Of a stretch of 64,000 nucleotides of DNA, positions 52,602 through 60,705 are shown in pieces. The stretch comes from Scandinavium sp036271055 (GTDB lineage Bacteria > Pseudomonadota > Gammaproteobacteria > Enterobacterales > Enterobacteriaceae), in assembly GCF_036271055.1 (NCBI RefSeq), contig NZ_DATBBJ010000059.1, forward strand, positions 186,001 through 250,000, read 5' to 3'. The translations under genes and the position numbers were made by a program. The notes beneath the pieces are model-generated. The model made no database searches and had not been told where the DNA came from. It was given only the letters and a program-made list of their open reading frames with translations. Each line of letters starts with the position of its first letter. Position 1 is the first letter of the stretch.

Positions 52602-53591
52602 TCAGCCGCCGATATACGAAAGATTCTGCGTAATGCCGGTCTGGCCCTGATGCAGGAAATGGGTCTGTTTTTTCTGCGCCAATGCTTCGGAAATTCGCGC
52701 TTCAAGCTCAGGTTGCTGGGCGTCTTCCGCGAGCAAATCGCGAAGATCGACACCGCCGTCACCGAACAGACACAGATGCAGTTTTCCTGTCGAGGAGACA
52801 CGCAGGCGGTTGCAGCTGGCACAGAAGTCTTTTTCATACGGCATGATGAGCCCGATTTCCCCGGCGTAATCGGGGTGACAGAAGACCTGTGCCGGGCCGT
52901 CGCTACGTTGACGAATCTGGTGGATCCAACCGCGTTTCAGCAGTTCATCACGCAGGACCATGCCGGAAATATGGTGTTTACGGAACAGGTCACTGCCCTC
53001 TCCGGTTTCCATTAACTCGATGAAGCGCAGTTGAATCGGGCGAGGTTTGATCCAGGCAAGAAAGGTGTCGAGCTGGTGATGATTCACATCACGCATTAAT
53101 ACGGTGTTGACCTTCACTTTGGCAAAACCGGCGTCAAAAGCCGCGTCGATACCGTCCATCACCTGCTGAAATTTATCCTGCCCGGTAATGGCCTGAAACT
53201 GGCGGGCGTCAAGGCTATCCACACTGACATTCACGTGGGTCAGTCCGGCATCACGCCAGCTTTGCGCATCACGCGCCAGACGATAGCCGTTGGTGGTGAC
53301 CGCGATTTGGCGGATTGCTTCATTTTCACGCACGGTGGCAATGATGTCGGTAAAATCGCGACGTAAAGAAGGTTCGCCCCCGGTCAGACGCACTTTTTCA
53401 GTGCCCATGGCGGAAAACGCACGGGTCACGCGACGCACTTCTTCGACGGAAAGAAAGCCGTTATTGCTGACCCCACCCGGTTTGTAACCCTCGGGCAGGC
53501 AATATGTGCAGCGAAAGTTGCACACATCGGTAATCGACAAACGCAAATAGTAAAACTTGCGCGCGAAAGCATCGGTAAGTTGTGGGGCCAT
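52602..53591 (-). CDS. moaA: GTP 3',8-cyclase MoaA
   Basis: Radical SAM enzyme that begins molybdenum cofactor synthesis by rearranging GTP. It has 329 residues from ATG 53591. The SAM iron-sulfur motif is CNFRCTYC, and the second cluster is held by CASCNRLRV...CLFGDG. The protein ends in GG (LSYIGG), needed for activity. I chose ATG 53591 (MAPQLTDAFARKF) because it matches E. coli and follows GGAAAGG; a start 12 bases upstream is unlikely. A Moco riboswitch occupies the leader. Confidence 0.97.
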   Translation of the reverse strand: MAPQLTDAFARKFYYLRLSITDVCNFRCTYCLPEGYKPGGVSNNGFLSVEEVRRVTRAFSAMGTEKVRLTGGEPSLRRDFTDIIATVRENEAIRQIAVTTNGYRLARDAQSWRDAGLTHVNVSVDSLDARQFQAITGQDKFQQVMDGIDAAFDAGFAKVKVNTVLMRDVNHHQLDTFLAWIKPRPIQLRFIELMETGEGSDLFRKHHISGMVLRDELLKRGWIHQIRQRSDGPAQVFCHPDYAGEIGLIMPYEKDFCASCNRLRVSSTGKLHLCLFGDGGVDLRDLLAEDAQQPELEARISEALAQKKQTHFLHQGQTGITQNLSYIGG

Positions 53592-53604
53592 ACACCTTTC
53601 CAAA

Positions 53605-53697
53605 TAAGGGAGGCACAGTCATTTCTTCCTGTACCCTGGTGACATCGTCACGGCCAGGGCGCCATATCCGTAAACTTAGGCGCCAGGGCTAGAGTGT
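53605..53697 (-). ncRNA. Moco-sensing riboswitch in the moaA leader
   Basis: On the minus strand the leader contains ACTCTAGCC, GCCTAAGTTTACGGATATG, GGCGCCCTGGCC, and GGTACAGGAAGAAATGACTG ending with GCCTCCC. These are the core pieces of the Moco RNA motif as in E. coli. It sits directly before the moaA ribosome site and would turn translation down when molybdenum cofactor is ample. Confidence 0.85.
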
Positions 53698-53769
53698 AGC
53701 TTCTGTTTTTTCAGAAGCGGGTTATGCCGATAGTAGCGTGTAAATGACGGTTTCGCCATTTCGCACATT

Positions 53770-53793
53770 CGCTATATAATCTTATACATAGCG
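53770..53793. promoter_or_regulatory. ModE-like site upstream of moaA
   Basis: CGCTATATA-ATCT-TATACATAGCG is an inverted repeat close to the ModE site (CGNTATATA...TATATNNCG) that activates moaA in E. coli when molybdate is present. TATAAT lies within it, so it overlaps a promoter in the moaA-ybhK divergent region. Confidence 0.65.
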
Positions 53794-53933
53794 ACCTGAT
53801 CGTGCACTTTCACTACAGAATACGCAAAAATCCTGCTTTTGCATTGATATGCGTCATTCTGGTGGGATCTGAGCATCGTCTTTTAGAGGGAGTTACGCTA
53901 AGGTGATGACGTTGGTTTTTAATAAGGAATTTT

Positions 53934-54842
53934 ATGCGCAATCGTACTTTTGCGGATCTCGATCGTGTCGTCGCACTCGGCGGTGGGCATGGTTTGGGGC
54001 GAGTGATGTCTTCTCTCTCCTCACTGGGTTCGCGCCTGACAGGTATTGTCACCACCACCGATAATGGCGGCTCCACGGGCCGAATTCGCCGCGCCGAAGG
54101 CGGGATTGCCTGGGGCGATATGCGCAATTGCCTCAACCAACTCATCACTGAACCGAGTGTCGCTTCGGCAATGTTTGAGTACCGTTTTGGCGGCAATGGC
54201 GAACTTTCCGGGCATAACCTCGGAAACCTGATGTTAAAGGCGCTGGATCACCTGAGTGTGCGGCCCCTTGAAGCAATCAATCTGATCAGAAACCTGCTGA
54301 AAGTTGACGCAGGGCTGATTCCGATGTCGGAAGTGCCGGTTGATCTGATGGCGATTGATGACGAAGGTCACGAAATCTACGGTGAAGTCAATATCGACCA
54401 GTTAACATTGCCGCCGAAAGAACTGTTGTTATCACCGTCGGTCCCGGCGACTCGCGAAGCGGTGCAGGCTATCGCAGAAGCAGATTTGATTCTGATTGGC
54501 CCAGGCAGCTTTTACACCAGCCTGATGCCGATTTTGTTGCTAAAAGAGATGGCTCAAGCCTTAAGAAGAACGCCCGCCCCGATGGTGTATATCGGTAATT
54601 TAGGGCGTGAACTGAGTCCAGCCGCCGCCAGCCTGTCGCTGAAAGACAAACTGGAAATCATGGAACATTATGTCGGTAAACCCGTCATTGACGCGGTCGT
54701 CGTCGGGCCAACGGTAGACGTTTCTGAGATGACGGGCCGGGTCGTGATCCAGTCGCCGCTTGAAGCCAGCGATATTCGTTATCGCCACGACAGACACCTG
54801 TTGCGCGAAGCCCTGGAGAAGGCCATTCAGGCTTTAGGCTAA
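53934..54842 (+). CDS. ybhK: YvcK/YbhK-family putative gluconeogenesis factor
   Basis: A 302-residue cytosolic protein of the CofD/YvcK (UPF0052) family that binds UDP-sugars in Bacillus and affects carbon metabolism and cell shape. VVALGGGHGLGRVMSSL is the Rossmann start, TTDNGGSTGRIRR binds phosphate, and LIGPGSFYTSLMPILL is the conserved later loop. Its length equals E. coli YbhK. It is divergent from moaA, and a hairpin follows its stop before eptA. The exact role in this organism is inferred. Confidence 0.94.
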   Translation: MRNRTFADLDRVVALGGGHGLGRVMSSLSSLGSRLTGIVTTTDNGGSTGRIRRAEGGIAWGDMRNCLNQLITEPSVASAMFEYRFGGNGELSGHNLGNLMLKALDHLSVRPLEAINLIRNLLKVDAGLIPMSEVPVDLMAIDDEGHEIYGEVNIDQLTLPPKELLLSPSVPATREAVQAIAEADLILIGPGSFYTSLMPILLLKEMAQALRRTPAPMVYIGNLGRELSPAAASLSLKDKLEIMEHYVGKPVIDAVVVGPTVDVSEMTGRVVIQSPLEASDIRYRHDRHLLREALEKAIQALG

Positions 54843-54850
54843 GTATTCAT

Positions 54851-54882
54851 ACCCAATTGCAGGCATGCCATTGGGTTTCTTA
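54851..54882 (+). terminator. ybhK terminator
   Basis: ACCCAAT and ATTGGGT, with inner pairing GGC/GCC, are followed by TTTCTT. This separates ybhK from the eptA operon. Confidence 0.7.
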
Positions 54883-54942
54883 CCCTCCGATCCCCACATA
54901 ACTAATATGCTATTCGTACAGTTTTAGACCATTCCTTAATTT

Positions 54943-54959
54943 CTTAAGGTTGTCTTAAA
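54943..54959 (+). promoter_or_regulatory. PmrA box upstream of eptA
   Basis: CTTAAG-GTTGT-CTTAAA matches the PmrA (BasR) box YTTAAK-N5-YTTAAK at all but the last base. A further CTTAAT (54935-54940) lies just upstream. The box ends 46 bases before the eptA ATG. It supports activation of eptA-pmrAB by its own regulator. Confidence 0.8.
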
Positions 54960-55005
54960 ACTCCGTCGTCATCATTGTGTCATCTTATTCTGCCGGATAC
55001 CCGTG

Positions 55006-56646
55006 ATGTCACGATTTTCACTTCGTCGCCCTGCGATGGGGCACATTGTCTACTTAGTGCTGTTTGCCCTGTATATCTCGCTGTTCCTGAATATCAGCTT
55101 CTATAAACAGGCTTTTGCCCTGCTGCCCGTGGATTCGCTGCATAACGGCCTGGTGTATGCCACCATGCCGATTGTGGCTTTTTGCGTGATCAATATTCTG
55201 GTCACCTTAGCCTCCTTCCTGTGGCTCGACCGCGTTTTAATCAGTCTGTTTATTCTGGTGAGCGCGGCGGCGCAGTATTTCATCATGACCTTCGGCGTGG
55301 TGATTGACCGTTCGATGATCGCGAACATTATCGACACCACGCCGGCAGAAAGTTTTGCGTTGATGTCGACGAAAATGGTGCTGACGCTGCTGCTGTCCGG
55401 TTTGTTAGCGGTGCTAATTGCCTGGTGGATCCGCGTGAAAAAACCGCTGGGTGCCTGGAAGAGCATCGCATTGCGCGTCGCCAGTATTGTGATTTCCGCC
55501 CTGCTTATCGTGTTGGTCGCCCTGCTCTTTTACAAAGATTACGCCTCGCTGTTCCGTAATAACAAAGAGCTGGTGAAATCCCTGAACCCATCAAACAGCA
55601 TTGTGGCGGTGAACTCCTGGTATTCCCATAACCGTCTGGCGCATTTGCCGCTGGTGCGTATTGGTGAAGATGCGACGCAAAAGCCAATCATGAAAAATGG
55701 CCCACGTCATAATCTGACTATTCTGGTGCTGGGCGAAACCTCCCGTGCAGATAACTTCTCGCTTGGCGGCTACGCCCGTGAAACCAACCCACGTCTGGAA
55801 CAAGACAATGTGGTTTATTTCCCGAACACCACCTCCTGCGGCACCGCAACGGCGATTTCCGTGCCATGCATGTTCTCCAATATGCCGCGTGAGCATTATG
55901 ACGAGCAGTTGGCGCAGCATCAGGAAGGTTTGCTGGATGTGATCCAGCGAGCCGGTGTGAACGTGCTGTGGAATGAAAACGACGGGGGCTGTAAAGGCGC
56001 GTGCGACCGTGTTCCACATCAGGACATGACGCATCTGAATTTACCGGGTCAATGTATCGACGGCGAATGCTATGACGACGTGCTGTTCCATGGGCTGGAA
56101 AACTATATCGACAACCTGAAAGGTGATGGTGTCATTGTATTACACACTATCGGCAGCCACGGCCCGACTTATTACAATCGTTACCCGAAAGCATTACGGA
56201 CTTTCTCTCCGACCTGCGACAGCAATGAAATTCAGAACTGTTCGAAAGAACAACTGGTGAATACTTACGACAACACCATCGTGAACGTCGATTATATTGT
56301 CGATAAAGCCATCAAGTTATTGCAGTCAAAGCAGAATACCTTCACCACAAGCCTGGTCTATCTGTCCGATCACGGTGAATCCTTAGGCGAAAACGGTGTG
56401 TATCTGCACGGTCTGCCTTGGTCGATTGCCCCGGATACGCAAAAACACGTGCCGATGCTTATCTGGCTGTCCGATGATTATCAGCAGCGCTATAACGTGA
56501 ACTATGCATGCCTGAAAAACCACGCCACGGCGAACCACTATTCGCAGGATAATCTGTTCTCAACCATGCTAGGCTTGGCGGGCGTGAATACTAAGGAATA
56601 TCAGACGAGTGACGATATTTTATCACCGTGCAGAGGAGCGAACTAA
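55006..56646 (+). CDS. eptA: Lipid A phosphoethanolamine transferase EptA (PmrC)
   Basis: Inner membrane enzyme that adds phosphoethanolamine to lipid A phosphates, lowering binding of polymyxin. It has 546 residues. Five N-terminal segments are followed by a periplasmic zinc domain with GETSRADNFSL, the nucleophile threonine in SCGTATAISVPCMF, and YLSDHGESLGENG. Paired cysteines include GGCKGACDRVP and QCIDGEC. I chose ATG 55006 (MSRFSLRRP) because it aligns end to end with E. coli EptA; a GTG three bases upstream is less likely. It abuts pmrA. In E. coli K-12 this operon lies elsewhere. Confidence 0.95.
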   Translation: MSRFSLRRPAMGHIVYLVLFALYISLFLNISFYKQAFALLPVDSLHNGLVYATMPIVAFCVINILVTLASFLWLDRVLISLFILVSAAAQYFIMTFGVVIDRSMIANIIDTTPAESFALMSTKMVLTLLLSGLLAVLIAWWIRVKKPLGAWKSIALRVASIVISALLIVLVALLFYKDYASLFRNNKELVKSLNPSNSIVAVNSWYSHNRLAHLPLVRIGEDATQKPIMKNGPRHNLTILVLGETSRADNFSLGGYARETNPRLEQDNVVYFPNTTSCGTATAISVPCMFSNMPREHYDEQLAQHQEGLLDVIQRAGVNVLWNENDGGCKGACDRVPHQDMTHLNLPGQCIDGECYDDVLFHGLENYIDNLKGDGVIVLHTIGSHGPTYYNRYPKALRTFSPTCDSNEIQNCSKEQLVNTYDNTIVNVDYIVDKAIKLLQSKQNTFTTSLVYLSDHGESLGENGVYLHGLPWSIAPDTQKHVPMLIWLSDDYQQRYNVNYACLKNHATANHYSQDNLFSTMLGLAGVNTKEYQTSDDILSPCRGAN

Positions 56647-57318
56647 ATGAAAGTGCTGGTGGTTGAAGACGATTCATTATTGCTGCAAGGGCTGATTCTG
56701 GCGATGCAAAGCGAAGGCTATGTTTGCGATGGCGTGACGACGGCGCACGAAGCTGCGTTGTGCCTCGCAAACGGACACTACAGCCTGATTGTGCTCGATC
56801 TCGGTTTACCCGATGAAGACGGTCTGCAATTTTTGGCCCGTATACGTCGGGAAAAAATCAGCCTGCCAGTGCTTATCCTGACCGCTCGCGATACCGTTAT
56901 CGATCGCATCACCGGGCTGGATACCGGTGCCGATGATTATCTGGTGAAACCTTTTGCGCTTGAAGAACTGAACGCCCGTGTTCGCGCGTTGTTACGCCGC
57001 CATACCAACCACGGCGATAATGAAATCAGCGTCGGTGAGCTGAAACTTAACGTCACTCGTCGCCTGGTGTCACTCGGTGAAACTCAGCTTGAGCTGACGC
57101 CAAAAGAATATGCCCTGCTCTCGCGTCTGATGACCAAAGCTGGCAGCCCGGTTCACCGCGAAATTCTTTATAACGATATTTACAGTTGGGACAACGAGCC
57201 GTCGACCAACACCCTGGAAGTCCATATTCACAACCTGCGTGACAAAATTGGTAAATCCCGCATCCGCACCGTACGCGGCTTCGGTTATATGCTGGTGAAA
57301 ACCAACGAGGACGCCTAA
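56647..57318 (+). CDS. pmrA: Response regulator PmrA (BasR)
   Basis: OmpR-family response regulator of 223 residues. The phospho-acceptor is D51 in IVLDLGLPDEDG, and the acid pocket is VVEDDS at the start. K in LVKPFALEEL is the conserved switch lysine. The C-terminal winged helix includes LTPKEYALLSRLM and VRGFGYML. It activates lipid A modification genes when PmrB senses iron, aluminium or low pH. It starts directly after the eptA stop and abuts pmrB. Confidence 0.95.
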   Translation: MKVLVVEDDSLLLQGLILAMQSEGYVCDGVTTAHEAALCLANGHYSLIVLDLGLPDEDGLQFLARIRREKISLPVLILTARDTVIDRITGLDTGADDYLVKPFALEELNARVRALLRRHTNHGDNEISVGELKLNVTRRLVSLGETQLELTPKEYALLSRLMTKAGSPVHREILYNDIYSWDNEPSTNTLEVHIHNLRDKIGKSRIRTVRGFGYMLVKTNEDA

Positions 57319-58395
57319 ATGAATTTGCCCTTCATTCGCGACGTGCAATGGACCATGCGCCACCAGCTATTACTGACCATCGCCTCTATTTTGCTGGTGT
57401 GTCAGGTGATAAGCGTGTTCTGGCTGTGGCATGAAAGCCAGGAGCAAATTCAGTTGCTGGTGCAAAGTGCTATCAATGGGCACAACAACCACAAGCATAT
57501 CGAACATGAAGTGCGTGAGGCCGTCGCCAGCCTGCTTATCCCGAGCATACTGATCATCGGCCTGGCGCTGTGGATCTGCCTGCACGCAGTGAAACGCATC
57601 ACCCGCCCGCTATGGGATTTACAGCAAGAACTGAACAGCCGCACGCCAGATAATCTCCAGCCCATCGAATTACCCAAATCGGTCAGCGAAGTCGACGCCG
57701 TGACGTCCGCGATTAACCAACTGGTTGAACGCCTGAACCAGACACTGGAACGTGAGCGCTTATTTACTGCCGATGTCGCACACGAACTGCGTACCCCGCT
57801 CGCCGGGCTGCGCTTACATCTTGAACTGATGGCGAAATCCCACACGGTGATGGTTGAGCCGTTGTTGCAGCGCCTGGATCAGATGACAGAAAGCATTTCG
57901 CAGCTGTTACAACTGGCACGCGTGGGTCAGTCGTTTTCTGCGGGTAGTTATCAGCAAGTTCCGCTGATTAAAGAAGTGATTTTGCCGATGCAGGATGAAC
58001 TGGAAACGATGCTGGCACAGCGAGGACAAACCTTAATATTGCCTACTGAAGCGCATGACGAGACGGTTTCAGGCGATGCCACGCTGATGCGGGTACTGCT
58101 GCGAAATCTGGTGGAAAACGCCCACCGCTATAGCCCTGAAAATTCAACCATTACGGTTATCGCTGAAGCAGGTATGTTGGCGGTCGAGGACCAAGGTCCA
58201 GGTATTGATGAGGCCAAAAGTGGCGAACTCAGCAAAGCCTTTGTGCGCATGGACAGTCGTTACGGCGGAATTGGCCTGGGATTAAGTATCGTCACCCGTA
58301 TCGCACAACTGCACGATGCGCAATTCTTCCTGCACAACCGTCAGCCAGGGCCAGGCGTCAAAGCGTGGGTGAAATTTCCGCGACGCGCGCGTTAA
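57319..58395 (+). CDS. pmrB: Sensor histidine kinase PmrB (BasS)
   Basis: Membrane sensor kinase of 358 residues. It has two membrane segments (about 15-35 and 65-90) with a short periplasmic loop rich in His and Asn (SAINGHNNHKHIEHEV). A HAMP-like linker follows. H155 is in DVAHELRTPLAGL (H box). The N box is LLRNLVENAHRYS, with VEDQGPGID and GGIGLGLSIV as the G boxes. It is the last gene of the operon; its stop codon abuts the stop of the convergent small gene. Confidence 0.95.
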   Translation: MNLPFIRDVQWTMRHQLLLTIASILLVCQVISVFWLWHESQEQIQLLVQSAINGHNNHKHIEHEVREAVASLLIPSILIIGLALWICLHAVKRITRPLWDLQQELNSRTPDNLQPIELPKSVSEVDAVTSAINQLVERLNQTLERERLFTADVAHELRTPLAGLRLHLELMAKSHTVMVEPLLQRLDQMTESISQLLQLARVGQSFSAGSYQQVPLIKEVILPMQDELETMLAQRGQTLILPTEAHDETVSGDATLMRVLLRNLVENAHRYSPENSTITVIAEAGMLAVEDQGPGIDEAKSGELSKAFVRMDSRYGGIGLGLSIVTRIAQLHDAQFFLHNRQPGPGVKAWVKFPRRAR

Positions 58396-58488
58396 TCAGT
58401 AAGTCAGGATCCACTGATGGAAAAAACCAATCACGATCGCAAAGGAAACAACTACGGTCAAAAGGGTTAAAACATTATCTTTTTGCAT
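58396..58488 (-). CDS. 30-residue membrane peptide, PmrR-like candidate
   Basis: A 30-residue open frame beginning MQKDNVLTLLTVVVSF and ending HQWILTY. One hydrophobic segment (residues 6-23) spans the membrane. GAGGA precedes the ATG at a good distance. A PmrA box lies 42 bases upstream, close to the 46-base spacing of the eptA box. Size, topology, the aromatic W...TY end and PmrA control resemble PmrR of Salmonella, which inhibits LpxT. Its stop abuts the pmrB stop, so the genes converge without a gap. Recognition is from memory of PmrR and needs comparison. Confidence 0.6.
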   Translation of the reverse strand: MQKDNVLTLLTVVVSFAIVIGFFHQWILTY

Positions 58489-58530
58489 GGCGCTATCCTC
58501 ATAAGTATGGGGACAGTGTCGCCGAAGAAG

Positions 58531-58547
58531 CTTAACTGAATATTAAG
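58531..58547 (-). promoter_or_regulatory. PmrA box upstream of the small peptide gene
   Basis: Read on the minus strand, CTTAAT-ATTCA-GTTAAG matches YTTAAK-N5-YTTAAK except for one base. It lies 42 bases before the peptide ATG. It overlaps the edge of the hairpin downstream of uvrB. Confidence 0.65.
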
Positions 58548-58582
58548 ACCCCGGAAATAATGTGCGACCGGGGTCTTATTTT
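58545..58582. terminator. Hairpin between the pmrB region and uvrB
   Basis: AAGACCCCGG and CCGGGGTCTT form a 10-base stem. The plus-strand side has TTATTTTT, a good terminator for rightward transcripts. On the minus side the tail is AATATT, so it may also end uvrB mRNA weakly. Confidence 0.8.
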
Positions 58583-58594
58583 TAACGAAGGAAT

Positions 58595-60610
58595 TTACGA
58601 CGCGGCGATAAACAGATCTCGCAGTTGATGTAAGCGGTCACGTACTTCTGCGGCCTCTTCAAACTCCAGGTTCTGCGCATGCTTCATCATCTGTGCTTCA
58701 AGCTCATTAATTTTCTGCTGCAACGCCTTCGGCGACAGCGCGGCAGCCTGACTCTCTTCAACTACCTTCGATTTACCGCGACCTTTGCCACGTGTTTTCG
58801 CCAGGCTTTCACCCAATGACAGAATATCGACCACTTTCTTGTTCAGGCCCTGCGGCACAATGCCATTTTCTTCATTGTATTGCTGCTGCTTTTCGCGACG
58901 GCGCTCGGTTTCACCCATCGCTTTCGCCATCGAGGCGGTGATTCTGTCGGCGTACAGAATCGCTTTGCCGTTGATGTTACGTGCCGCGCGTCCGATGGTC
59001 TGAATCAGTGAACGCTCTGAACGGAGGAAACCTTCTTTGTCGGCGTCCAGAATCGCCACCAGCGACACTTCCGGCATATCGAGGCCTTCCCTCAACAGGT
59101 TGATCCCCACTAGCACGTCGAACTTGCCAAGACGTAAATCGCGGATGATCTCCATTCGCTCGACAGTATCGATGTCCGAATGCAAGTAACGTACGCGTTC
59201 GCCATGCTCTTCGAGGTACTCGGTTAAGTCTTCTGCCATGCGTTTGGTTAACGTCGTCACCAGCACGCGCTCGTTAATCGCTACGCGCAGGCGAATCTCT
59301 GACAACAGATCGTCCACCTGCGTGCCGACCGGGCGCACTTCGATAACCGGATCCAGCAGACCCGTTGGACGCACCACCTGATCAACAATCTCATCACCGG
59401 ATTTCTCCAGTTCGTAATTCCCCGGTGTCGCTGAAACATAAATGGTTTGCGGCACCAGCGCTTCAAATTCTTCAAACTTCAGCGGACGGTTATCGAGCGC
59501 CGAGGGCAAACGGAAGCCGTATTCTACCAGCGTCTCTTTTCGTGCGCGGTCGCCACGGTACATCCCGCCTATTTGTGGCACGGTAACGTGGGATTCATCG
59601 ATAACCAGCAGGCCATCCGCAGGCAGGTAGTCAAACAGCGTCGGTGGCGGCTGGCCCGGCCCACGCCCGGAGAGATAACGGGAATAGTTTTCGATACCCG
59701 AGCAGTACCCCAACTCGTTCATCATCTCCAGATCAAACTGAGTACGTTGCGAGAGCCGCTGCTCTTCCAGCAGTTTATTATTTTCCAGCAGTACTTTGCG
59801 ACGGTCGGCCAGCTCGACTTTGATCTCTTCCATCGCCTGCACAATACGCTCGCGAGGTGTGACGTAGTGTGTTTTCGGGTAGACGGTAAAGCGCTGGATA
59901 GTGGATTCAAGATGGCCCGTCAGCGGGTCGAACAGCGACAGTCGCTCCACTTCTTCATCAAACAGTTCAACGCGCAGCGCAATGTCGTCCGATTCCGCAG
60001 GGAAAATATCGATAACTTCACCGCGAACGCGGAAAGTGCCACGCTGGAATGCTTGATCGTTACGGGTGTATTGCAGTTCCGCCAGACGGCGCAGAATTGA
60101 GCGCTGGTCGATTATCATGCCGACAGTGAGATGCAGCATCATCTTGAGGTACAAGTCCGGGTCACCCAGACCGTAGATAGCGGAAACCGATGCCACCACA
60201 ATCACGTCACGCCGCTCGAGCAGAGCTTTCGTCGCCGAAAGACGCATTTGCTCGATATGCTCGTTTACCGAGGCATCTTTTTCGATAAAGGTATCCGAGC
60301 TTGGAACGTACGCTTCCGGCTGATAGTAATCGTAGTAGGAGACGAAAAATTCGACCGCGTTGTCGGGGAAGAACTCTTTCATCTCGCCATAAAGCTGTGC
60401 CGCTAGAGTTTTGTTCGGGGCCAGCACCATGGTTGGGCGCTGGAGATCGGCAATCACGTTGGCAATGGTAAACGTTTTCCCTGAACCGGTTACGCCAAGC
60501 AGCGTTTGATGAGCAAGGCCATCTTCAAGCCCCTCTTCCAGACGACGGATGGCCTCGGGCTGATCGCCAGAAGGACGAAATTCAGAATTCAGTTTTAACG
60601 GTTTACTCAT
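58595..60610 (-). CDS. uvrB: Excinuclease ABC subunit B
   Basis: Damage-verifying helicase-like subunit of nucleotide excision repair, 671 residues. Walker A is LLGVTGSGKTFT. The beta-hairpin that inserts into DNA lies in SYYDYYQPEAYVPSSDTFIEKD. DESH appears in VIDESHVTVPQ, motif VI is QTIGRAARN, and the UVR domain at the end (ALQQKINELEAQMMKHAQ) binds UvrC. I chose ATG 60610 (MSKPLKLNSEF), as in E. coli; an ATG nine bases upstream is less likely. A LexA box lies upstream. Confidence 0.97.
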   Translation of the reverse strand: MSKPLKLNSEFRPSGDQPEAIRRLEEGLEDGLAHQTLLGVTGSGKTFTIANVIADLQRPTMVLAPNKTLAAQLYGEMKEFFPDNAVEFFVSYYDYYQPEAYVPSSDTFIEKDASVNEHIEQMRLSATKALLERRDVIVVASVSAIYGLGDPDLYLKMMLHLTVGMIIDQRSILRRLAELQYTRNDQAFQRGTFRVRGEVIDIFPAESDDIALRVELFDEEVERLSLFDPLTGHLESTIQRFTVYPKTHYVTPRERIVQAMEEIKVELADRRKVLLENNKLLEEQRLSQRTQFDLEMMNELGYCSGIENYSRYLSGRGPGQPPPTLFDYLPADGLLVIDESHVTVPQIGGMYRGDRARKETLVEYGFRLPSALDNRPLKFEEFEALVPQTIYVSATPGNYELEKSGDEIVDQVVRPTGLLDPVIEVRPVGTQVDDLLSEIRLRVAINERVLVTTLTKRMAEDLTEYLEEHGERVRYLHSDIDTVERMEIIRDLRLGKFDVLVGINLLREGLDMPEVSLVAILDADKEGFLRSERSLIQTIGRAARNINGKAILYADRITASMAKAMGETERRREKQQQYNEENGIVPQGLNKKVVDILSLGESLAKTRGKGRGKSKVVEESQAAALSPKALQQKINELEAQMMKHAQNLEFEEAAEVRDRLHQLRDLFIAAS

Positions 60611-60685
60611 GAACGACAACCTGGTGAAGGGTAAACGGGCAGACGATTAATTCTACTCTTCGCACCAAAATTTGCCAATAAGAAA

Positions 60686-60705
60686 TACTGGATAAAAAAA
60701 CAGTA
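60686..60705. promoter_or_regulatory. LexA box of uvrB
   Basis: TACTGGATAAAAAAACAGTA (minus: TACTGTTTTTTTATCCAGTA) matches the LexA consensus and the known E. coli uvrB box. It lies 75 bases before the uvrB start. Confidence 0.9.

Noticed and set aside
58501..58509. CATACTTAT as the -10 of the small peptide gene, with the similar CATCTTAT before eptA
   Set aside because: A start site that close would cut off the GAGGA ribosome site, so the core promoters are left unassigned although both motifs sit 21 bases past their PmrA boxes.
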